NCBI GenBank assembly: GCA_964621845.1
Contig: CAZUOL010000022.1
Coordinates: 1 to 8,660, forward strand
Reading direction: 5' to 3'
Length of the DNA stretch: 8,660 bases
Source of the DNA: CAYRKQ01 sp964621845
Lineage (GTDB): Bacteria > Patescibacteriota > Saccharimonadia > Saccharimonadales > UBA7683
Below, in pieces: positions 1 to 5,991 of the stretch; the stretch's first letter is position 1; each line of letters starts with the position of its first letter. The notes beneath the pieces were generated by a model, which was not told the DNA's origin, ran no database searches, and saw nothing but the letters and a program-made list of their open reading frames with translations. The position numbers were made by a program, and so were the translations under genes.

Positions 1-1
1 A

Positions 2-649
2 CAGAAAATTGCGGATGATATCGTGAAGAACAATGTCTGCCCGGAGCTTGCTGAAGGTGCAACACAATTGGTGTTTGCGGATGGAAGCCCAGATGCCGAC
101 ATCGTATTTATTGGTGAAGCGCCGGGGAAGAATGAAGATGAGCAAGGGCTTCCATTTGTCGGAGCGGCTGGTAAGTTTTTGAATGAAATGCTTGAATCAA
201 TAGGCTTGAAGCGGGCAGATATTTATATCACCAATATTGTTAAATATCGTCCGCCAAATAATCGTGATCCGGAGCCAGATGAAAAGAAAGCCTTTTGGCC
301 ATACCTGGTGCGTCAACTTGATGTTATTCAACCAAAATTGGTAGTGACATTAGGTCGGCACAGCATGGAATATTTTCTGCCGAATCAGAAAATAAGTGCC
401 ATACATGGTGAGCCAAAACGGATAAGCCTGCGGCTAGATCGAGGATTGAAGATTGAAGATCGAGGTGAAATGTCGGACAAAGTTTCCACAGTCTCCGATC
501 TTGAGTCTTCAACCTGGAAGCTCGTAGTGCTTCCATTGTTTCATCCAGCAGCAGCACTTTACAATGGATCTATGAGAGAAACCTTAGTGGACGATTTCAG
601 CCGAATCCCAGCAATAGTAACTAAATTAAAGGAAACGAATAAAACATAA
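2..649 (+). CDS. Family 4-type uracil-DNA glycosylase, 5' end cut by window edge, iron-sulfur ligands mostly lost
   Basis: Removes uracil from DNA in base-excision repair (family knowledge). Residues are counted from the GTG at 23. Motif 1 GEAPG is at 31-35, followed by the ED and PFVGAAG segment, then RPPNNR (76-81), VVTLGR (107-112) and the second active-site motif HPA (174-176). The frame stays open to the left edge, and family members carry 10-20 more residues before this point, so the GTG is probably internal and the true start lies outside. Family 4 enzymes bind a 4Fe-4S cluster through a CxxC pair, a Cys before RPP and a Cys about 16 residues later. Here only Cys6 remains; the other three positions read Asn3, Tyr75 and Phe91. 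Residues about 138-165, between the conserved blocks, are an extra stretch encoded by a palindromic DNA segment. RNase J follows on the same strand. The family call is strong; activity without the cluster is unproven. Confidence 0.9.
   Translation, partial: QKIADDIVKNNVCPELAEGATQLVFADGSPDADIVFIGEAPGKNEDEQGLPFVGAAGKFLNEMLESIGLKRADIYITNIVKYRPPNNRDPEPDEKKAFWPYLVRQLDVIQPKLVVTLGRHSMEYFLPNQKISAIHGEPKRISLRLDRGLKIEDRGEMSDKVSTVSDLESSTWKLVVLPLFHPAAALYNGSMRETLVDDFSRIPAIVTKLKETNKT
444..514. repeat. Palindromic element inserted in frame inside the uracil-DNA glycosylase gene
   Basis: Two 22-nt arms, 444-465 and 493-514, are reverse complements at 17 of 22 positions. The 27-nt spacer continues the fold: GTGAAA near 465-470 can pair with TTTCCAC near 483-489 with one bulge, and TGTC/GACA flank the centre. 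The left arm also contains a short tandem GATTGAA repeat. The segment encodes residues about 141-165, which fall between the conserved IHGEPKR block and the LPLFHPA block, where family members normally have only a short loop. This pattern matches the palindromic elements known to insert in frame in genes of Rickettsia; membership in any named family is not claimed. Confidence 0.55.
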
Positions 650-652
650 CTA

Positions 653-683
653 GCTGTCATCCCCGGCGCGAACGGTGATGATA
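653..683. repeat. Possible shortened copy of the repeat found after RNase J
   Basis: The gap between the glycosylase and RNase J opens with TCATCCCCG and then GCGAACGG and GATGAT. The longer repeat at about 2756-2825 begins with TCATTCCCG and contains GCGAACG followed by GGGGAT. The matching ends suggest an internally deleted relative, but the shared words are short and could be chance. A 5-bp TCATC/GATGA stem is also possible here. Confidence 0.25.
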
Positions 684-693
684 AATAAAGTTG

Positions 694-699
694 AAAGGA
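694..699 (+). promoter_or_regulatory. Ribosome binding site supporting the ATG at 709 for RNase J
   Basis: AAAGGA lies 9 nt before the ATG at 709. It falls inside the longer open frame that begins with TTG at 691, so it argues for the ATG as the real start; the TTG has no comparable site at the right distance. Confidence 0.6.
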
Positions 700-708
700 A
701 AAATAAGT

Positions 709-2748
709 ATGGTGAAACCAAGAATGCAACCAAAATCACCCGAACAGGGAAGAGAAAAAGTAAATAAGTACCAAGATAAGAGCAGACAAAATGGCCCATC
801 GAATAGTAGAGGCCAGGGCTTCGGAAGGGCGCAGAGCAACACCCCACGGCCGCGTATTGCCAGCAGCCAGCAGATGCAAACCAACCGTGGTGAGGCAATT
901 CGCGCAGGCCGACGCAATCTAGAATCGGCTGACAAAGCAGTTGATAGGTGGGATGTGTTTGAAAAGCATGAGGCTCACAAGGCAAACTTCATTCCGCTGA
1001 CAAAGCCAGAGAAGCTCCGGATCGTGCCGCTTGGCGGACTTACGGGTATTGGTGAAAAGAATATGATGGTGATTGAGTACCAAAACGATGCAATTATTGT
1101 GGATTGTGGCTTTGACCTTTCGGTTGATCTGCCAGGGGTAAACTTCGCCATCCCCGCTACCACGTACTTAGAAAGCATTAAAGATAAAATCCGCGCTTAT
1201 GCTATTACGCACGCCCACATGGATCATACCGGCGGCTTGCCATACGTCTATGAACAATTCCCAGCGCCAATTTTTATTGGGAGCCACTTTGGTAAGGGGA
1301 TGGTTGAGAAGCAGTTTGAAAACGTGAATGAAGAGCGTGGTACCGAGCTGATGCCTGAGGTGGTGGTCCTGGCAATGGATAATCACGAACGACACGTTAT
1401 TACACCAAACTTTACGGTAGAGTTCCTGCGTATTACACACTCAATCCCTGATGCCTCAGCACTGATTATTGATACTCCTGTGGGTCGGTTGCTTGATACA
1501 GGTGATTTCCGATTGGATCCAGAGCCACTTGACCAGATGCCATCGGATGTTGAGCGTCTAAAAAAGGCTGGCGAAGAGGGCGTGCTGCTACTTATGAGCG
1601 AAAGCACCAACACTCGCTTCCCGGGTCGTGTAGCGACTGAACATACCTTGCAGCAGAGCTTCCACGATATTTTTGCCCGCAGCAAAGGGCGCTTATTTGT
1701 GGCGATCTTCTCGACCAATATGAACCGCATTCAGATGATTATTAACTCGGCAGCTGCTGCTGGCCGAAAAGTGGCCTTTGATGGCCGTTCAATGATGGCC
1801 GTGGCTGAAATTGCGGTGCGAACTGGTAACCTTAAGATTCCTAAAGGTACCGTAGTGCCTATGCGCGAGGCACCGAATGTGAAAGATGATCAGTTGGTAG
1901 TGGTCTGTACCGGTGGTCAGGGCGAGCCAAATGCCGCCTTACAGCGTATGAGTATTGGCGAACACAAGCACATCAAATTGAAGGCTGGTGATACGGTCAT
2001 CGTTAGTTCATCACCAATCCCAGGCAATGAGGTACGCTACCAGCAGATCGGTCACGATTTGATTGATCGTGGAGCAACCGTATACCGTCATCCTTCGCAC
2101 ATTGTTGATGGTTGTGGCCCACTACACGTTTCAGGTCATGCTAATCGTGAAGAACATGCTGAAATGATTGAAATGACGAAGCCGAAGTTCTTGCTGCCAA
2201 TTCACGGCGGAAGCTTGGATAGAAAGTATCATGCCGATGTGGCAGTAGAGGCCGGCATGAATAGAGACGACGTTATTTTGGCGCATAACGGTGCCATTAT
2301 CGAGCTCGACCAATCAGGCTTTGAAATTGTGGGCGAAGCCCCAGCTGGTGCCGTATTGGTTGATCAAACAGGTACGATTGTACCTGGCTTGGTGGCCAAA
2401 GATCGCTTGTTGATGAGTGAAGAGGGGATGGTAGTAGTCATTCTTACGATTGATAAAAAAACTGGCCGCTTGCTGACGAGCCCTGATATTATCACACGTG
2501 GCTTCATTTATATTCGCGATAACACCGAGCTGATGGATGGCCTCAGGGCGGAGCTTAAGCGTGCGGCAGCACAGCGATTTACACGAGTTGATCTTGATCG
2601 ATTTAAAGTAGAGTTAAAAGATCACATCACGCACTATCTGTATGAACACACCAAGCGTAACCCGGTATTGATTCCGGTGGTGAATATTATTGGTGCGAAT
2701 GGGCAGAGCAATGTACGGCCAAAACCAGTCGCTGACCACGCCCACTAA
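709..2748 (+). CDS. rnj: Ribonuclease J (metallo-beta-lactamase/beta-CASP nuclease) with a long basic N-terminal extension
   Basis: RNase J combines endonuclease and 5'-to-3' exonuclease activity in mRNA decay and rRNA maturation in bacteria lacking RNase E. From the ATG at 709 (679 aa), the zinc-binding HAHMDH motif is at 168-173. It is followed by THSIPDA, DTGDFRLD, the beta-CASP segment with CTGGQGEP and SSSPIPGNE, and HVSGHANREE with PIHGG. The C-terminal domain includes the SEEGMVVV and RGFIYIRD blocks and ends in a family-typical LPVV-like strand. The first ~85 residues, before the conserved RIVPLGG start of the catalytic core, are rich in Arg, Lys, Gln, Asn, Ser and Gly and look disordered; Bacillus subtilis RNase J1 lacks this, while actinobacterial forms have basic extensions. 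Such a tail may bind RNA (inference). It sits 59 bp after the glycosylase and may share its transcript. All core catalytic motifs are intact. Confidence 0.96.
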   Translation: MVKPRMQPKSPEQGREKVNKYQDKSRQNGPSNSRGQGFGRAQSNTPRPRIASSQQMQTNRGEAIRAGRRNLESADKAVDRWDVFEKHEAHKANFIPLTKPEKLRIVPLGGLTGIGEKNMMVIEYQNDAIIVDCGFDLSVDLPGVNFAIPATTYLESIKDKIRAYAITHAHMDHTGGLPYVYEQFPAPIFIGSHFGKGMVEKQFENVNEERGTELMPEVVVLAMDNHERHVITPNFTVEFLRITHSIPDASALIIDTPVGRLLDTGDFRLDPEPLDQMPSDVERLKKAGEEGVLLLMSESTNTRFPGRVATEHTLQQSFHDIFARSKGRLFVAIFSTNMNRIQMIINSAAAAGRKVAFDGRSMMAVAEIAVRTGNLKIPKGTVVPMREAPNVKDDQLVVVCTGGQGEPNAALQRMSIGEHKHIKLKAGDTVIVSSSPIPGNEVRYQQIGHDLIDRGATVYRHPSHIVDGCGPLHVSGHANREEHAEMIEMTKPKFLLPIHGGSLDRKYHADVAVEAGMNRDDVILAHNGAIIELDQSGFEIVGEAPAGAVLVDQTGTIVPGLVAKDRLLMSEEGMVVVILTIDKKTGRLLTSPDIITRGFIYIRDNTELMDGLRAELKRAAAQRFTRVDLDRFKVELKDHITHYLYEHTKRNPVLIPVVNIIGANGQSNVRPKPVADHAH

Positions 2749-2755
2749 ATCTAAC

Positions 2756-2825
2756 TCGTCATTCCCGCGCTTTCACGAAGTGAAAGGTGAGCTTTGGCGA
2801 ACGAAACGCTGGGGATCTATAATCT
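2756..2825. repeat. Palindromic intergenic repeat after RNase J
   Basis: The outer arms CCCGCGCTTTC (2764-2774) and GAAACGCTGGG (2803-2813) pair over 10 bp with two single-base bulges. Nested in the left half is a perfect 7-bp hairpin, CTTTCAC-GAA-GTGAAAG (2770-2786), which competes with the outer pairing. The TCATTCCCGCG head and GGGGATCTATA tail have the form of small dispersed palindromic repeats found between genes in many bacteria. No T-run follows, so it is not a standard terminator, though it could act as an mRNA end-stabilising structure for RNase J. Confidence 0.55.
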
Positions 2826-2977
2826 TCTCTACTACTTTTTGCTGCCAAAAAGATAGGCAAAACCCACCAACCAGAACAAAAATCAGCCTTTGAACCTCCA
2901 CCATAAAAAACTACGCCAAAACAATGGCAAGCAGTCTCTCGACATAATTTAGTTACTTGTTCAGGACGAGTTTTGGC
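2759..2977 (-). other. 72-codon open frame without a normal start, overlapping a palindromic repeat
   Basis: Reading the minus strand from just after a TAA (2978-2980) to a TGA (2759-2761) gives 72 uninterrupted codons. The translation contains WWVLPIFLAAKSS near the middle and ends KLTFHFVKARE. There is no ATG or GTG; the only in-frame TTG would leave about 33 residues, and no ribosome binding site is evident. Its C-terminal third is the repeat described at 2756-2825. The frame could be a decayed gene, the passenger part of a repeat unit, or a chance opening in a short intergenic region. No function is proposed. Confidence 0.3.
2835..2852. repeat. Perfect 7-bp hairpin
   Basis: CTTTTTG and CAAAAAG flank a 4-nt CTGC loop. 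The arms carry the T and A runs themselves, but no separate U-run follows on either strand, so terminator function is doubtful. It lies inside the minus-strand open frame of this gap. Confidence 0.4.
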
Positions 2978-2991
2978 TTAACTCAATTTTT
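2968..2991 (+). terminator. Weak candidate intrinsic terminator for the RNase J transcript
   Basis: GAGTT (2968-2972) and AACTC (2980-2984) form a 5-bp stem with a 7-nt loop, followed by AATTTTTC. The stem is short and only 40% GC. In addition, GTTTTGGC at 2970-2977 is the exact reverse complement of GCCAAAAC at 2915-2922, giving an alternative 8-bp long-range stem. The rest of the 283-bp gap shows no tRNA or other recognisable element. Confidence 0.35.
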
Positions 2992-3031
2992 CACTGTTCC
3001 AGTTCAAGGGATTTTGTATGGTTGGGGGGAT

Positions 3032-3466
3032 CTAACCAGTGAATTCTAAGTACTGCTCGTTGCCTAAATAGGCTTTTTGGATGATTTGCTTAAAGTTATC
3101 TGTCACAGTATCAGGCAAGTCGTGTGGGTCTGCCCAGACAAGTTCTTTGCATTTTTCCGGCTCAGTATTTTCAGGTGTTTGATCTGTTTTAACAACAAAT
3201 ATAACTGATAGGTAAGGGCGATTCGTAGATTTATTTTCAGTGCAAAGATAAGTAAGGTTTTCAGGCGTTAAGCTCAACCCTAACTCTTCCTTAGCTTCGC
3301 GAAGAGCCGCTTGAACGACTGTTTCGTCACGCTCGAGATGCCCGCCCGGAATAGTCATCATACCATCAGCCCAACCGGTGTTCTGACGTAAGCTCAACAG
3401 GATCTTGCCATTTTTTTCGAGCAGAACATTCGTTGCTACAAAATAATGAGGCGTTTGTGTATGCAT
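3032..3466 (-). CDS. NUDIX hydrolase
   Basis: NUDIX enzymes cleave nucleoside diphosphates linked to another moiety, such as oxidised dNTPs, ADP-ribose or dinucleotides, releasing a monophosphate; they are Mg-dependent and cytosolic. At 144 aa this is a single-domain member. The complete NUDIX box runs from Gly42: five residues to Glu48, seven to Arg56-Glu57, then A-K-E-E-L-G-L at 58-64, so all metal-binding glutamates are present. The N-terminal beta strand has the usual hydrophobic V-L-L-E-K-N-G-K-I-L-L pattern, and the motif is preceded by GWADGMMTIPGGH, common in MutT-like members. The substrate cannot be read from sequence. The gene is transcribed away from ftsK from a 74-bp shared region and converges on RNase J. 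No good Shine-Dalgarno site precedes the ATG. Confidence 0.93.
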   Translation of the reverse strand: MHTQTPHYFVATNVLLEKNGKILLSLRQNTGWADGMMTIPGGHLERDETVVQAALREAKEELGLSLTPENLTYLCTENKSTNRPYLSVIFVVKTDQTPENTEPEKCKELVWADPHDLPDTVTDNFKQIIQKAYLGNEQYLEFTG

Positions 3467-3472
3467 ACGCCC

Positions 3473-3478
3473 ATTAAA
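3473..3478 (-). promoter_or_regulatory. Candidate -10 box of the NUDIX gene
   Basis: TTTAAT on the minus strand ends 6 nt before the ATG. If used, transcription would begin at or next to the start codon, which fits the missing ribosome binding site. No convincing -35 box is seen at the matching distance, so this is tentative. Confidence 0.3.
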
Positions 3479-3502
3479 CCACAGAAACGGCAGCTAAAAG
3501 TG

Positions 3503-3531
3503 TTGTAATTTTGTAATGCTTATGGTATACT
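3503..3531 (+). promoter_or_regulatory. Sigma-70-type promoter of ftsK, probably giving a leaderless mRNA
   Basis: The -35 box TTGTAA (3503-3508, 4/6 to consensus) and the -10 box TATACT (3526-3531, 5/6) are separated by exactly 17 bp. The ATG begins at 3541, only 9 nt after the -10 box, so the predicted start site is at about 3538-3541. The AAGGG at about 3533-3537 lies too near the ATG to be a normal ribosome binding site and is probably not transcribed. Confidence 0.65.
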
Positions 3532-3540
3532 AAAAGGGTA

Positions 3541-5730
3541 ATGGCAAAAAGAAAAAGTCGTTCAAAAAAGGGTCATAAAAAGGCTGAACCGAAGGCCCAG
3601 CATATTTTGCCAGATGGCTGGTGGCAACAGATTGTAAGTGCAGTTATTGGCATCACCGCCTTGCTGCTTATTTTGGCAATGTTTGGCTTAGCGGGGCCAT
3701 TGCCTGCTGGATTGTTAGATGCCACCCGAACAGTATTTGGCTACGCTGCCTTCGTACTACCGCTAGTGTTGCTCGTACTCATGTTTCAAAAGTTTGTGAG
3801 CGAAGAAAATCGCTTACCTTTCAGTGTGTATCTCGGTGGCTTGGTATTTATGATAAGCCTGAGTAGCTTCATACACTTATTTGTTGATCCGGCTACAGCG
3901 GCTGAAACGGTACAAAATGGAGGTGGCGGCGGGATGATTGGTCAGGCCGTTGATACCTTCTTGGCCGGCATTTTAAGTAATGTGGCGGCTGGTTTTGTAT
4001 TATTTGCACTCATGTTGTTTTCAGTGCTCTTTATCTTCAAGATCCCGATAAAAGAAGTGTTCAAGGCGTTCTTTTCACTATTCAAACGTGAACAAACCGA
4101 TGAGTTTAAAGCTGCCCCTGAAAAAGCCGAGGAGGCTCCAGAGCTGAAGTTGAACACCAATGTGTTAGTTGAAAACTCTGAAGAAAGGGCGAGTAAACCA
4201 CTTTCGAGCTTGAAGAATTCAGTAGCTCAAGATAAGCAGGCCGAAAATAAAGAGGCATTGACGCTTGCCAGTGATCCTGATTGGAATCTACCAGATGTTG
4301 GCTTGTTGAGCGATAAGCAATACAAAGCTGATGCTGGTGACATTAAGCATAATGCCCAGGTCATTAAAGATACATTGCAGGATTTCAAAATACAGGTAGA
4401 AATGGAAGAGGCGAACGTTGGCCCTCGTGTCACACAGTATACTTTGAAGCCTCCAGCAGGCGTGCGGCTCACTAAAATTTCTTCTCTTGATACCAATCTG
4501 GCTCTGAATCTTGCTGCTGAATCAATCAGAATCGAAGCTCCTATACCAGGTAAGCGGGCGGTCGGTGTTGAGGTGCCGAATAAAAAATCAGCGACTGTGA
4601 CACTACGAAACGTTATTGAATCGCAAAATTGGAGCGGCAGTCAATCACCCCTTGGGTTTGGCATCGGTAAAGATATTTCTGGGCAAGCGGTGGTTGGTGA
4701 ACTTGAAACAATGCCACACCTGCTGATAGCTGGTCAGACGGGGTCTGGTAAATCGGTCATGATAAACACTCTTCTTACGAGTTTGTTATACCGCAATTCG
4801 CCAGCTGATTTAAAGTTGATCTTAGTTGACCCAAAGCAAGTAGAGCTGGCGCCCTATAGTGGCATCCCACATCTGTTAACTGATGTTATTACACAGCCTG
4901 AAAAATGCATCTCAGCCCTTAAGTGGGCGGTGAATGAAATGGAACGGCGCTATAGCTTGCTGGCCGAGAGTAAAAAACGAAACATTCAAGGCTACAACGA
5001 AAGTAATAAAGAAGACCACATGCCTTACATCGTGATTGTCATTGATGAGATGGCTGATCTTATGATGTTGGCGGCCCGTGATGTCGAAGCTTTAATTGTA
5101 CGGATAGCGCAGAAAGCTCGTGCAGTGGGTATTCACTTGGTACTTGCCACCCAGCGTCCTTCAGTTGATGTGATCACCGGTTTAATCAAGGCAAACGTTC
5201 CTTCACGTATCGCCTTCACTGTTGCGAGCCAGGTTGATTCACGCACTATCCTAGACCAAGTTGGCGCTGAAAAACTGCTTGGCCGAGGCGATCTGTTAAT
5301 GACAACCGCTACAAACCCCAAACCAACTCGTATTCAGGGGGTATTTGTCAGCGATGAGGAAGTGCTCAAGGTAACAAACTTTATTAAAGATCAACGTGCA
5401 CCGGATTATAATGATGAAATTACGGCTTTGCCAGTGCAGATTGGCTCAAAGGGCGGCATCGTGATGGACAGCGATACTGGTTCTGATGAGCCAATGTTTC
5501 AAGATGCAGTACGCTGTGTTATTGAAAGTGGAAAGGCCTCGGCTAGCCTGTTGCAACGGCGATTGCGTATTGGCTATTCACGGGCTGCTCGTTTGATTGA
5601 AGATATGGAGGAACAGGGGATTATTGGCCCCGCCGATGGCGCTCGCCCCCGCGAAGTGTTGGTCTCATCTCTCGATGACGTTTTTGGCTCTCCAGAGTCA
5701 GAGCCATCTGAAAACTCTGAGGTAGAATAG
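3541..5730 (+). CDS. ftsK: FtsK/SpoIIIE-type DNA translocase
   Basis: Membrane-anchored ATPase that pumps chromosomal DNA through the division septum and helps resolve chromosome dimers (family role). The 729 aa begin with a basic tail (1-20), then four membrane helices at about 31-52, 65-83, 93-113 and 140-168, with a Gly-rich extracytoplasmic stretch (127-131) before helix 4. A charged linker (about 182-245) is short compared with Escherichia coli FtsK and resembles SpoIIIE-sized proteins. The motor has Walker A GQTGSGKS (398-405), Walker B with Asp502-Glu503, and the LATQRPSVDVITG and NVPSRIAFTV blocks. The C-terminal winged-helix gamma domain (about 649-710, containing LLQRRLRIGYSRAARLI) reads orientation signals on DNA. 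All parts are intact. It is followed by a one-base-overlapping small membrane-protein gene. Confidence 0.97.
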   Translation: MAKRKSRSKKGHKKAEPKAQHILPDGWWQQIVSAVIGITALLLILAMFGLAGPLPAGLLDATRTVFGYAAFVLPLVLLVLMFQKFVSEENRLPFSVYLGGLVFMISLSSFIHLFVDPATAAETVQNGGGGGMIGQAVDTFLAGILSNVAAGFVLFALMLFSVLFIFKIPIKEVFKAFFSLFKREQTDEFKAAPEKAEEAPELKLNTNVLVENSEERASKPLSSLKNSVAQDKQAENKEALTLASDPDWNLPDVGLLSDKQYKADAGDIKHNAQVIKDTLQDFKIQVEMEEANVGPRVTQYTLKPPAGVRLTKISSLDTNLALNLAAESIRIEAPIPGKRAVGVEVPNKKSATVTLRNVIESQNWSGSQSPLGFGIGKDISGQAVVGELETMPHLLIAGQTGSGKSVMINTLLTSLLYRNSPADLKLILVDPKQVELAPYSGIPHLLTDVITQPEKCISALKWAVNEMERRYSLLAESKKRNIQGYNESNKEDHMPYIVIVIDEMADLMMLAARDVEALIVRIAQKARAVGIHLVLATQRPSVDVITGLIKANVPSRIAFTVASQVDSRTILDQVGAEKLLGRGDLLMTTATNPKPTRIQGVFVSDEEVLKVTNFIKDQRAPDYNDEITALPVQIGSKGGIVMDSDTGSDEPMFQDAVRCVIESGKASASLLQRRLRIGYSRAARLIEDMEEQGIIGPADGARPREVLVSSLDDVFGSPESEPSENSEVE
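5719..5723 (+). promoter_or_regulatory. Ribosome binding site for the small gene after ftsK
   Basis: GAGGT inside the last codons of ftsK, 6 nt before the GTG at 5730. With the one-base overlap of the ftsK TAG and this GTG, it supports translational coupling and fixes the start. Confidence 0.6.
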
Positions 5731-5984
5731 TGGGTTCTCACAAAGCTAAACTCGAAGATGCCGGGAAAGAGGCGGATGCGCTGATTGCAGCAGAAACGGT
5801 AAAGGCCTTGAGTAAAGAGGGAATCTTGATCGAAGACGATGTTCCATATTCACATAACTCTACTTACGGCGGGAGGCGGGGAGCATTTTACCAAAAGCGT
5901 ATAAAGTCGGGTGGCATATGGAAACCAGTGTTTGTTTTTATAGTGATTATAGCCCTGGTAGAACTTATTGGATACATCTTTTAA
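5730..5984 (+). CDS. Small tail-anchored membrane protein coupled to ftsK (unknown function)
   Basis: Not recognised as a known family. The 84 aa comprise a soluble N-terminal part with a charged, probably helical stretch (about 5-31, rich in Ala, Lys, Glu), an acidic turn EDDVPY, and a Tyr/Gly/Arg-rich basic segment (about 46-62). A single hydrophobic helix at about 64-84 runs to the C-terminus. There is no signal peptide, so the N-terminus should face the cytoplasm, with the helix anchoring the protein at its end. The start is a GTG overlapping the ftsK stop by one base, with GAGGT 6 nt upstream, so the two are co-translated. That arrangement suggests a role beside FtsK, for example at the septum, but this is inference from position only. 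It ends 7 bp from the convergent glycosyltransferase gene. Confidence 0.75.
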   Translation: MGSHKAKLEDAGKEADALIAAETVKALSKEGILIEDDVPYSHNSTYGGRRGAFYQKRIKSGGIWKPVFVFIVIIALVELIGYIF

Positions 5985-5991
5985 GGTAGCT

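Noticed and set aside
23..25. GTG as the start of the uracil-DNA glycosylase
   Set aside because: The frame is open upstream to the window edge, no ribosome binding site is seen, and the N-terminal Cys-pair region of the family would be cut too short.
691..693. TTG start for RNase J
   Set aside because: The AAAGGA that best fits a ribosome binding site lies after the TTG and 9 nt before the ATG at 709.
650..985. Two minus-strand frames opposite the RNase J N-terminus
   Set aside because: They are by-products of the biased base composition in the RNase J extension; no motifs and no plausible start signals.
2690..2893. Plus-strand 67-codon frame overlapping the RNase J end
   Set aside because: It starts inside RNase J in another frame, has no ribosome binding site and simply reads through the palindromic repeat.
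3001..3040. tRNA-like GTTCAAGG and a TGGTT/AACCA pair near the end of the NUDIX gene
   Set aside because: No acceptor, D or anticodon arms can be placed around it; only a 5-bp stem is present.
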